12,843 nucleotides of DNA from Microbacterium sp. (lineage in GTDB: Bacteria > Actinomycetota > Actinomycetes > Actinomycetales > Microbacteriaceae), in assembly GCA_029267645.1 (NCBI GenBank), contig JAJUIM010000024.1, positions 1 through 12,843 of the forward strand. Direction: 5' to 3'. The notes under the pieces are model-generated. The model was given only the letters and a program-made list of their open reading frames with translations. It did no database searches and was not told where the DNA came from. Below, piece by piece: positions 7,821-12,843 of the stretch. Position 1 is the first letter of the stretch, and the number at the start of each line of letters is the position of its first letter. The translations under genes and the position numbers were made by a program.

Positions 7821-8798
7821 TCACCGAGTGGTGCCAGGCACCTTGGGAAGCGCGCCGCCCGCGGCCGCATTGCGGTCGGGACGGAAGTTCGAGAAGTCCA
7901 CGCCTTCCACGTCCTTCACGAGGGCGAGTTCGTCCTCGATCACGGCGGCCTCCCACTCTTCGGGCCCCACGAGCGGCAGGCGCACGCGAGGGCTCGAGAT
8001 CCGGCCGAGGCCGTGGAGGATGTACTTGGCGGAGACGGTGCCCGGCACGTGAGTCATCACGGCGCGGACGAGGGGCTCGAGCTTCTTGTGCTGCTCGGTG
8101 GCGGTTGCGAGGTCGCCGCGGTTGACCGCGTCGACGATGGTTCGATACGGACCGGCGGCGATGTTCGCCGTGACGCCGATGAGGCCCGAGGCGCCGATGG
8201 ACATGGCGGGCAGCGCGTTCGCGTCGTCGCCCGAGAAGTACAGCAGGTCGGTCTGGTTCAGCACGCGGCTGACCTCGCTGAAGTCGCCCTTGGCGTCCTT
8301 CACCGCGAGGATGTTGGGGTGCTTCGCGAGGCGCAGGAACGTCTCGTAGCGGATCGGCACGCCCGTGCGACCGGGGATGTCGTAGAGGATGACCGGCAGG
8401 TCGGTCGAGTCGGCGATGAGGCGGAAGTGCGTGAGGATGCCCGCCTGCGTCGGCTTGTTGTAGTACGGCGTCACGATCATGATCGCGTCGGCGCCGGCCT
8501 TCTCGCTCTTGTCGTAGAGCTCGATCGCGTGGGCCGTCTCGTTGGAGCCGCCGCCCGTGATGATCTTCGCGCGCCCGGCCGACACGCTCTTGCCGACCTC
8601 GACGAGGCGGATCTTCTCGGCGTCCGTGAGCGTCGACGTCTCGCCCGTCGTGCCCGTCACGACGATGCCGTCGGCGCCCGACGTGATGACGTCGTCCATG
8701 AGCTTCTCGGTCGCATCCCAGTCGACTTCGCCGTCGGCCGTCATCGGGGTGACGAGGGCGACGAGAACCTGTCCGAACGGGTTGGCGGGATGCGTCAT
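7821..8798 (-). CDS. dapA: 4-hydroxy-tetrahydrodipicolinate synthase
   Basis: Cytosolic class I aldolase that condenses pyruvate with aspartate semialdehyde, the first step of the lysine/diaminopimelate branch and therefore needed for peptidoglycan. Visible residues include the TGTTGE motif (48-53), the PYYNKP tyrosines (112-113), the active-site Tyr139 and Arg144 (ILYDIPGRTG) and the Schiff-base Lys167 (AVKDAKGD). At 325 residues it is about 25 longer than many DapA proteins because of an Ala/Gly-rich C-terminal tail. The ATG at 8798 has no clear Shine-Dalgarno; a TAGCCT promoter element 6 bp upstream suggests a leaderless message. rnj follows by 33 bp; the lacI-type gene ends 47 bp upstream on the same strand. 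Confidence 0.95.
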   Translation of the reverse strand: MTHPANPFGQVLVALVTPMTADGEVDWDATEKLMDDVITSGADGIVVTGTTGETSTLTDAEKIRLVEVGKSVSAGRAKIITGGGSNETAHAIELYDKSEKAGADAIMIVTPYYNKPTQAGILTHFRLIADSTDLPVILYDIPGRTGVPIRYETFLRLAKHPNILAVKDAKGDFSEVSRVLNQTDLLYFSGDDANALPAMSIGASGLIGVTANIAAGPYRTIVDAVNRGDLATATEQHKKLEPLVRAVMTHVPGTVSAKYILHGLGRISSPRVRLPLVGPEEWEAAVIEDELALVKDVEGVDFSNFRPDRNAAAGGALPKVPGTTR

Positions 8799-8804
8799 GC
8801 CACC

Positions 8805-8827
8805 AGGCTAGCGCGTACGGCTGACAG
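8805..8827 (-). promoter_or_regulatory. dapA promoter, possibly leaderless and damage-motif-like
   Basis: On the minus strand TAGCCT (8810-8805) is a TANNNT -10 placed 6 bp before the ATG. Ahead of it CTGTCAGCC (8827-8819) and an 8-nt spacer reproduce the layout TTGTCRGTG-N8-TANNNT, with 6 of 9 matches including the whole TGTCRG core. No -35 of the TTGACA type is seen at 17 bp. The layout is direct observation; use by PafBC or a similar factor is inference. Confidence 0.45.
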
Positions 8828-8845
8828 ATCGCGCGCGACGGCGGA

Positions 8846-9853
8846 TCACGCGGGGCGCGTCGTGCGCCGCGCGACGACCCGCGCGGGCGCCGTGAGATGC
8901 CGCGGTTCGGCGTCCGGATCGCTCATGCGGCGCGCGAGCGCATCGGCCGCCGCCTCCGCGATCCACGCGGCGCCGGGGTCGACGGTCGACAGGCCGCCCG
9001 CGACGTGACGCGCGATCCGCAGATCGTCGAAGCCCATGACCTGCACGCGGCCCGGCACGTCGAGCCCCGCGTCGGCGAGGCCCGCGAGCGCGCCGATCGC
9101 CACCTGGTCGGTGACGGCGAAGACGCCGTCGATCTCCGGATCGCGCGCGATCGCCTCGCGCACGGCGACGCGGGCGGCATCGGGCTCGAACGCCTCGAGC
9201 CGCACGACCAGGCCGCGCTCGGCCGCGAGGCCCGCACCTTCGAGCGCCGCTCGCCAGCCTGCCATGCGCTCGGTCGCCATGGTCGCGGCCCCGCGCGGAT
9301 CCTCGCCGCCGACGACCGCGATGCGGCGGGATCCGCCCGCGACGAGGTGCGCGACGGCGGCCCGCGCGCCCTCGGCGTTCGCCATCGACACGTGGTCGAA
9401 CCGTGCGGGCGCCTCCTGCTCGCCGAGGAGCACGAGGGGCGTCGTGACGGCGAGCGCGTTGAGGTCGGCGGCCGTCATGCCGACGACGCTCAGCAGCACG
9501 CCGTCGTACGCGCGCAAGCGCGCCTGGTCGAGGGCCGCGAGCTCGCCCTCGCGGCTCGCGCCGCTCTGCTCGACGACGAGGTGCAGCCCGCGCTCGCCGA
9601 ACAGGGCGGCGAGGCGGCTCGCGAGATCGCCAAAGTAGGCGTGATCGAAACTGGGGACGATGAGCGCGACGGCGTCGGCGCGGCCCCTGCGCAGGTTCCG
9701 GGCCGTGAGGTTCACGGCGTAGCCCGTCTCGGCGACCGTGCGCAGCACGCGCTGTCGCGTCTCCTCGCCGACCCTCCCCCTGTCGCGCAGCACGTTCGAG
9801 ACCGTCATGACCGAGACGCCCGCGGCGCGCGCCACGTCGGCCATCGTCACCAT
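8846..9853 (-). CDS. LacI-family transcriptional regulator
   Basis: A 335-residue repressor-type protein. A LacI helix-turn-helix occupies about residues 4-23 (MADVARAAGVSVMTVSNVL), followed by a hinge region (YAVNLTARNLRRG). The rest is a periplasmic-binding-protein-like sensor domain of normal length. It is divergent from the GH51 arabinofuranosidase gene, and the 93-bp gap carries two palindromes, so it probably represses that gene and itself in response to an arabinose-containing sugar. The inducer cannot be read from the sequence. A strong GAGGAGG site lies 3 nt ahead of the ATG at 9853; the next ATG, three codons in, is too far from it. The gene ends 47 bp before dapA on the same strand. 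Confidence 0.93.
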   Translation of the reverse strand: MVTMADVARAAGVSVMTVSNVLRDRGRVGEETRQRVLRTVAETGYAVNLTARNLRRGRADAVALIVPSFDHAYFGDLASRLAALFGERGLHLVVEQSGASREGELAALDQARLRAYDGVLLSVVGMTAADLNALAVTTPLVLLGEQEAPARFDHVSMANAEGARAAVAHLVAGGSRRIAVVGGEDPRGAATMATERMAGWRAALEGAGLAAERGLVVRLEAFEPDAARVAVREAIARDPEIDGVFAVTDQVAIGALAGLADAGLDVPGRVQVMGFDDLRIARHVAGGLSTVDPGAAWIAEAAADALARRMSDPDAEPRHLTAPARVVARRTTRPA

Positions 9854-9856
9854 GAT

Positions 9857-9863
9857 CCTCCTC
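9857..9863 (-). promoter_or_regulatory. Ribosome binding site of the lacI-type gene
   Basis: GAGGAGG on the minus strand just upstream of the ATG at 9853. It favours this start over the ATG at 9844. Confidence 0.8.
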
Positions 9864-9886
9864 GGGCGCTCGCTCTCCGCGCGGTC

Positions 9887-9900
9887 TCACGCTATCGTGA
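9887..9900. promoter_or_regulatory. Candidate LacI-family operator 1
   Basis: TCACG-CTAT-CGTGA, 5-bp perfect arms around a 4-bp centre. It overlaps TAGCGT (minus strand 9894-9889), a possible -10 for the regulator gene, and TATCGT (plus strand 9893-9898), a possible -10 for the arabinofuranosidase gene. Bound protein would therefore affect both directions. Confidence 0.45.
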
Positions 9901-9906
9901 ACGCGG

Positions 9907-9924
9907 TGATGTAACGATAAATCA
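9907..9924. promoter_or_regulatory. Candidate LacI-family operator 2
   Basis: TGATGTAACGATAAATCA is an imperfect 18-bp palindrome with 14 symmetric positions (TGAT-n-TA-n-CG-n-TA-n-ATCA) and the central CG typical of LacI-family operators. Its centre is 22 bp, about two helical turns, from operator 1, suggesting co-operative binding. It lies 22 bp ahead of the arabinofuranosidase ATG. Confidence 0.6.
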
Positions 9925-9946
9925 TCCTGGCCTCGAAAGGATCCCC

Positions 9947-11458
9947 ATGAGCGACGCACGGGTCGTCATCGACCTCGACCTGCCCGGTCCCACGATCAGC
10001 CGCCATCTGTACGGCCACTTCGCCGAGCACCTCGGCCGCTGCATCTACGGCGGCTTCTATGTCGGGGAGGACTCCGACATCCCGAACCAGGGCGGCATCC
10101 GCCTCGACGTCGTGGAGGCGCTGCGCGAGCTGCGGATCCCGAACCTGCGCTGGCCGGGCGGCTGCTTCGCCGACGAGTACCACTGGCGCGACGGCATCGG
10201 CCCGCGCGACGAGCGCCCGCGCATGGTCAACTCGCACTGGGGCGACGTCGTCGAGGACAACGCCTTCGGCACTCACGAGTTCATGGCGCTGTGCGAGATG
10301 CTGGGCGCCGACGCCTACGTCAACGGCAACGTCGGATCGGGCTCGCCGCGCGAGATGAGCGAGTGGATCGAGTACCTCACGCGCGAGGACGACTCGCCCA
10401 TGGCCGCGCTCCGCCGCGCGAACGGCCGCGACGAGCCCTGGCGCGTGCCCTTCTTCGGCATCGGCAACGAGGCCTGGGGCTGCGGCGGCAACATGCGTGC
10501 CGAGGCATATGCCGATCTCGCCCGACAGTTCTCGACCTACGTGCGCGATCACGCCGACAACCGCGTGACGCGCATCGCCGCCGGCGCCAACGTCGACGAC
10601 TACGCGTGGACCGACGAGCTCATGCGAGCGCTCGGCGACCTCAGCGAGCAGGCGGCGCCGTTCCAGGCGATCTCGCTGCACTACTACACGATGACGGGTC
10701 CGTGGGACGCGAAGGGATCCGCGACGTCGTTCACGAACGACGAGTGGTACCTCGCGCTCTCGCGCGCGTACCGCATCGAGGAGCTGCTCACGCGGCACGC
10801 GACCGTCATGGACCGCCACGACCCCGACCGCCGCGTCGGGCTCGTGCTCGACGAGTGGGGCACGTGGTGGGACGTCGAGCCCGGCACGAACCCCGGCTTC
10901 CTCTACCAGCAGAACACGCTGCGCGATGCGCTCGTCGCGAGCGTGCACTTCGACGCGTTCCACCGCCACGCCGACCGGCTCGTCATGGCGAACATCGCGC
11001 AGACCGTCAACGTTCTGCAGGCGATGCTGCTGACGGATCCCGACACGGGCGCGCTCGTGCGCACGCCCACCTTCCACGTGTTCGCGATGAACGCGGGGCA
11101 CCAGGACGCCGACTCACTCGCCGCGCACGTGATCGGCGCCGAGGAGCGCAGCGTCGACGGCCGCGACCTGCCGCTCGTGCACGCCTCGGCATCGCGACGC
11201 GGCGACACGGCGCTCGTGTCGCTGTCGAACCTCGACGCGGACGAAGCGCGCACGATCGTCCTCGATCTGCGCGGCGCCGAGCTCGAGGGCTGGAACGGCA
11301 CCGTGCTCACGGCCGGCGACACGGCGGCGCACAACACGCCGGACGCGCCCGAAGCGGTGGCTCCCGCCCCGCTCGAGGGCGTCCGTCGAGGTGCGCGCGG
11401 CCTCGAGGTCGACCTGCCGGCGCACGCCTTCGCCACGATCGAGCTCGCGCTCGCGTGA
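9947..11458 (+). CDS. GH51 alpha-L-arabinofuranosidase
   Basis: Glycoside hydrolase that removes terminal alpha-L-arabinofuranosyl units from arabinan, arabinoxylan or their oligosaccharides with retention of configuration. The 503 residues form a TIM barrel with the acid/base Glu175 in GIGNEAWG and the nucleophile Glu303 in VLDEWGTWW, then a C-terminal beta-sandwich, the standard GH51 length and order. There is no signal peptide, so it should act in the cytoplasm on imported oligosaccharides. The ATG at 9947 follows AAAGGA by 5 nt; the frame is open about 1 kb further upstream, but that is a shadow of the lacI-type gene. It is the only plus-strand gene here. No sugar transporter is in the window. 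It is called abfA or arfA in relatives. Confidence 0.95.
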   Translation: MSDARVVIDLDLPGPTISRHLYGHFAEHLGRCIYGGFYVGEDSDIPNQGGIRLDVVEALRELRIPNLRWPGGCFADEYHWRDGIGPRDERPRMVNSHWGDVVEDNAFGTHEFMALCEMLGADAYVNGNVGSGSPREMSEWIEYLTREDDSPMAALRRANGRDEPWRVPFFGIGNEAWGCGGNMRAEAYADLARQFSTYVRDHADNRVTRIAAGANVDDYAWTDELMRALGDLSEQAAPFQAISLHYYTMTGPWDAKGSATSFTNDEWYLALSRAYRIEELLTRHATVMDRHDPDRRVGLVLDEWGTWWDVEPGTNPGFLYQQNTLRDALVASVHFDAFHRHADRLVMANIAQTVNVLQAMLLTDPDTGALVRTPTFHVFAMNAGHQDADSLAAHVIGAEERSVDGRDLPLVHASASRRGDTALVSLSNLDADEARTIVLDLRGAELEGWNGTVLTAGDTAAHNTPDAPEAVAPAPLEGVRRGARGLEVDLPAHAFATIELALA

Positions 11459-11463
11459 TGCCC

Positions 11464-11504
11464 GCGCGGCGGGCGGGCGTCAGCCCCGCGCCCGCTCGCC
11501 GCGC
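11464..11504. terminator. Shared convergent hairpin between the arabinofuranosidase gene and dfrA
   Basis: A 16-bp stem with arms 11464-11479 and 11489-11504 and a 9-nt loop that holds the dfrA stop codon. One position (11472 with 11496) is a G-U pair on the plus-strand transcript and an A-C mismatch on the minus-strand transcript. The hairpin follows the arabinofuranosidase stop by 5 nt, so it fits best as that gene's terminator and may also act on dfrA messages. Its right arm lies inside the dfrA coding sequence. Confidence 0.6.
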
Positions 11505-11992
11505 CGGTACACGACGAAGCGATAGCGCGTGCCCGTGCGGCTCGTGTGCCACGCGCCCGCGGGCTCCGGGTCGCGCGACGCCTCGGCCCACTCGGGGCCG
11601 ATCTCGGGGGCCGCGGTGTCGCCCTCGACCGCGAGATCGATCTCGGTGACCCACAGCTCGTCGAGCAGCGGCATCGCCTGACGATAGATCTGCCCGCCGC
11701 CGATGATCCACGCGTCGCCCTCGACGGACGCGAGCGCCGCGTCGAGCGACGGCGTCGTCTCCCCGCCGGGCGCGCCGTAGGATCCGTCGCGCGTGATGAC
11801 GATGTTGCGCCGGTCCGGCAGCGGCCGGAACCGCTCGGGGAACGACTCCCATGTGCGGCGGCCCATGATGACGGGAGATCCCGACGTCGCACGCTGGAAG
11901 TACGCGAGATCCTCGGGCACGTGCCAGGGCATGCCGCCGTCGGCGCCCAGCACTCCCCCGCGCGCCTGCGCCCAGATCGCCCGCAGCGTCAC
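11480..11992 (-). CDS. dfrA: Dihydrofolate reductase
   Basis: Reduces dihydrofolate to tetrahydrofolate with NADPH, regenerating the cofactor that thymidylate synthase oxidises. The 170-residue protein carries the active-site segment GGMPWHVPEDL (residues 19-29; D28 matches the catalytic acid of M. tuberculosis DHFR), the NADP-binding MGRRTWES, and a second nucleotide-binding loop AWIIGGGQIYRQA. The start codon is GTG at 11992, 4 bp after the thyA stop, with the ribosome binding site inside the thyA coding end; coupled translation is likely. The 3' end forms half of a convergent hairpin with the arabinofuranosidase gene. Identification is secure. Confidence 0.95.
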   Translation of the reverse strand: MTLRAIWAQARGGVLGADGGMPWHVPEDLAYFQRATSGSPVIMGRRTWESFPERFRPLPDRRNIVITRDGSYGAPGGETTPSLDAALASVEGDAWIIGGGQIYRQAMPLLDELWVTEIDLAVEGDTAAPEIGPEWAEASRDPEPAGAWHTSRTGTRYRFVVYRRGERARG

Positions 11993-11996
11993 GGCG

Positions 11997-12803
11997 TCAG
12001 ACCGCCACTGCGGCGCGGATCGCCGGGTGGTGCTCGTAGCCGACGAGCGCGAAGTCGTCGTAGTCGTACTCGAAGATGCTCGGCGCCTTCGCGATCTCGA
12101 GCGTCGGGTACGGGAACGGGTCGCGCGAGAGCTGCTCGGCGACCTGCTCGCGGTGGTTGTCGTAGATGTGGCAGTCGCCGCCGGTCCAGACGAACTCGCC
12201 CGGCTCGAGCCCCGCCTGCTGCGCCATCATCATCGTGAGCATGGCGTAGCTCGCGATGTTGAACGGCACGCCGAGGAAGAGGTCGGCGCTGCGCTGGTAC
12301 AGCTGGCAGCTCAGGCGGCCGTCGGCGACATAGAACTGGAACATCGCGTGGCACGGCGGCAGCGCCATGTCGTCGACCTCGGACGGGTTCCACGCCGAGA
12401 CGATCATGCGTCGCGAGTCGGGCGTCACGCGGATCTGGTCGACGACCTTCGCGATCTGGTCGATGTGGCCCCCATCGGGCGTCGGCCACGAGCGCCACTG
12501 CACGCCGTAGACGGGCCCGAGGTCGCCGTTCTCGTCGGCCCACTCGTCCCAGATCGACACGCCGCGCTCCTGCAGCCAGCGCACGTTCGAGTCGCCGCGG
12601 AGGAACCACAGCAGCTCGAGCGCGATCGACTTGAAGTGCACGCGCTTGGTCGTGATGAGGGGGAAGCCCTGCGCGAGATCGAAGCGGATCTGGCGCCCGA
12701 ACACGCTCGTCGTGCCCGTTCCCGTGCGGTCGGACTTGTGCGTGCCGTTCGCGAGGACGTCGCGCAGCAGGTCTTCGTAAGGCGTGGGGATCTCGGAGGC
12801 CAT
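11997..12803 (-). CDS. thyA: Thymidylate synthase (ThyA type)
   Basis: Methylates dUMP to dTMP using methylene-tetrahydrofolate and releases dihydrofolate. The 268-residue protein is full length. The catalytic cysteine is C151 in [12 protein letters not shown], with the phosphate-binding R26 (SDRTGTGT) and R131-R132 ([10 protein letters not shown]), the folate/nucleotide region [10 protein letters not shown], and the typical C-terminal end VAV. dfrA follows 4 bp later, a classic functional pair. The ATG at 12803 lacks a good Shine-Dalgarno; a TACTCT promoter element lies 7 bp upstream, in a context almost identical to that of ftsK. Only 40 bp upstream of the gene are in the window. Confidence 0.97.
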   Translation of the reverse strand: MASEIPTPYEDLLRDVLANGTHKSDRTGTGTTSVFGRQIRFDLAQGFPLITTKRVHFKSIALELLWFLRGDSNVRWLQERGVSIWDEWADENGDLGPVYGVQWRSWPTPDGGHIDQIAKVVDQIRVTPDSRRMIVSAWNPSEVDDMALPPCHAMFQFYVADGRLSCQLYQRSADLFLGVPFNIASYAMLTMMMAQQAGLEPGEFVWTGGDCHIYDNHREQVAEQLSRDPFPYPTLEIAKAPSIFEYDYDDFALVGYEHHPAIRAAVAV

Positions 12804-12810
12804 GACATCC

Positions 12811-12816
12811 AGAGTA
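12811..12816 (-). promoter_or_regulatory. thyA -10 element, possibly leaderless
   Basis: TACTCT on the minus strand fits TANNNT and is followed by seven bases and the ATG, so the message would begin at the start codon. No TTGACA-like -35 and no TGTC element are seen upstream. The surrounding block matches the ftsK start region closely. Confidence 0.45.
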
Positions 12817-12843
12817 CGCCGACCGTTCCCGAGCGGGCCGAGG

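Noticed and set aside
7830..7842. Perfect palindrome GGTGCCAGGCACC near the dapA 3' end
   Set aside because: It lies in coding sequence, forms only a short hairpin when a loop is allowed, and is followed closely by the cotranscribed rnj gene.
5073..9008. A 1311-codon open frame on the plus strand across ftsK, rnj and dapA
   Set aside because: It lies opposite three clearly identified genes, its product is a low-complexity Arg/Asp/Ala/Val-rich shadow typical of high-GC antisense frames, and it has no recognisable domain.
8897..9946. Upstream extension of the arabinofuranosidase frame
   Set aside because: The extra 350 residues are a shadow of the lacI-type gene; GH51 homology begins at the ATG at 9947, which has a good ribosome binding site.
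9854..9946. Possible transposon or phage attachment signature around the lacI-arabinofuranosidase module
   Set aside because: I saw no transposase, integrase, target-site duplication or tRNA at the module borders; the insertion idea rests only on gene order.
9887..11101. A 404-codon minus-strand frame opposite the arabinofuranosidase gene
   Set aside because: Composition is that of a shadow frame and the opposite strand encodes an intact GH51 enzyme with both catalytic glutamates.

Overview
The window is high-GC chromosomal DNA from an actinobacterium, most likely Microbacteriaceae. That assignment rests on codon bias, on protein similarity recalled from memory, and on gene order. The order thyA-dfrA-dapA-rnj-ftsK-pgsA-cinA-clgR-DUF3046-recA, all on the minus strand, is a familiar actinobacterial core block. 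Genus level cannot be fixed from this window alone.

Layout, following minus-strand transcription (right to left): thymidylate synthase (thyA) is followed 4 bp later by GTG-initiated dihydrofolate reductase (dfrA); together they make dTMP and recycle folate. Next comes a two-gene carbohydrate module: a plus-strand GH51 alpha-L-arabinofuranosidase facing dfrA tail to tail, and a divergent LacI-family regulator. The shared 93-bp control region holds two palindromes. Beyond it are dapA (lysine/diaminopimelate synthesis) and rnj (RNase J), 33 bp apart, closed by a strong hairpin. Then come ftsK, pgsA and cinA (C-terminal domain only), a probable operon of 37-bp gap and 4-bp overlap. ClgR-like xre regulator and the 72-aa DUF3046 gene follow 151 bp later, closed by a perfect 17-bp hairpin. 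Last is recA behind a 256-bp control region, followed by two tandem hairpins at the window edge.

The genes are ordinary housekeeping genes. The interest lies between them. The recA upstream region carries two LexA-box-like 16-mers and, nearer the gene, a very good match to the actinobacterial RecA-independent DNA-damage promoter (TTGTCRGTG-N8-TANNNT; here 8 of 9 plus exact spacing and -10). Weaker copies, TGTC[A/G] exactly 16 bases ahead of a TANNNT, sit in front of dapA and ftsK. At thyA, ftsK and dapA the TANNNT lies only 6-7 bp from the ATG, suggesting leaderless mRNAs; the thyA and ftsK start regions are nearly identical.

I found no prophage, insertion sequence, CRISPR array, tRNA, rRNA or intein. 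No gap exceeds 300 bp. I see no clearly new biological system. The arabinofuranosidase/LacI pair is the only accessory-looking element, and the shared promoter signatures are the best leads.
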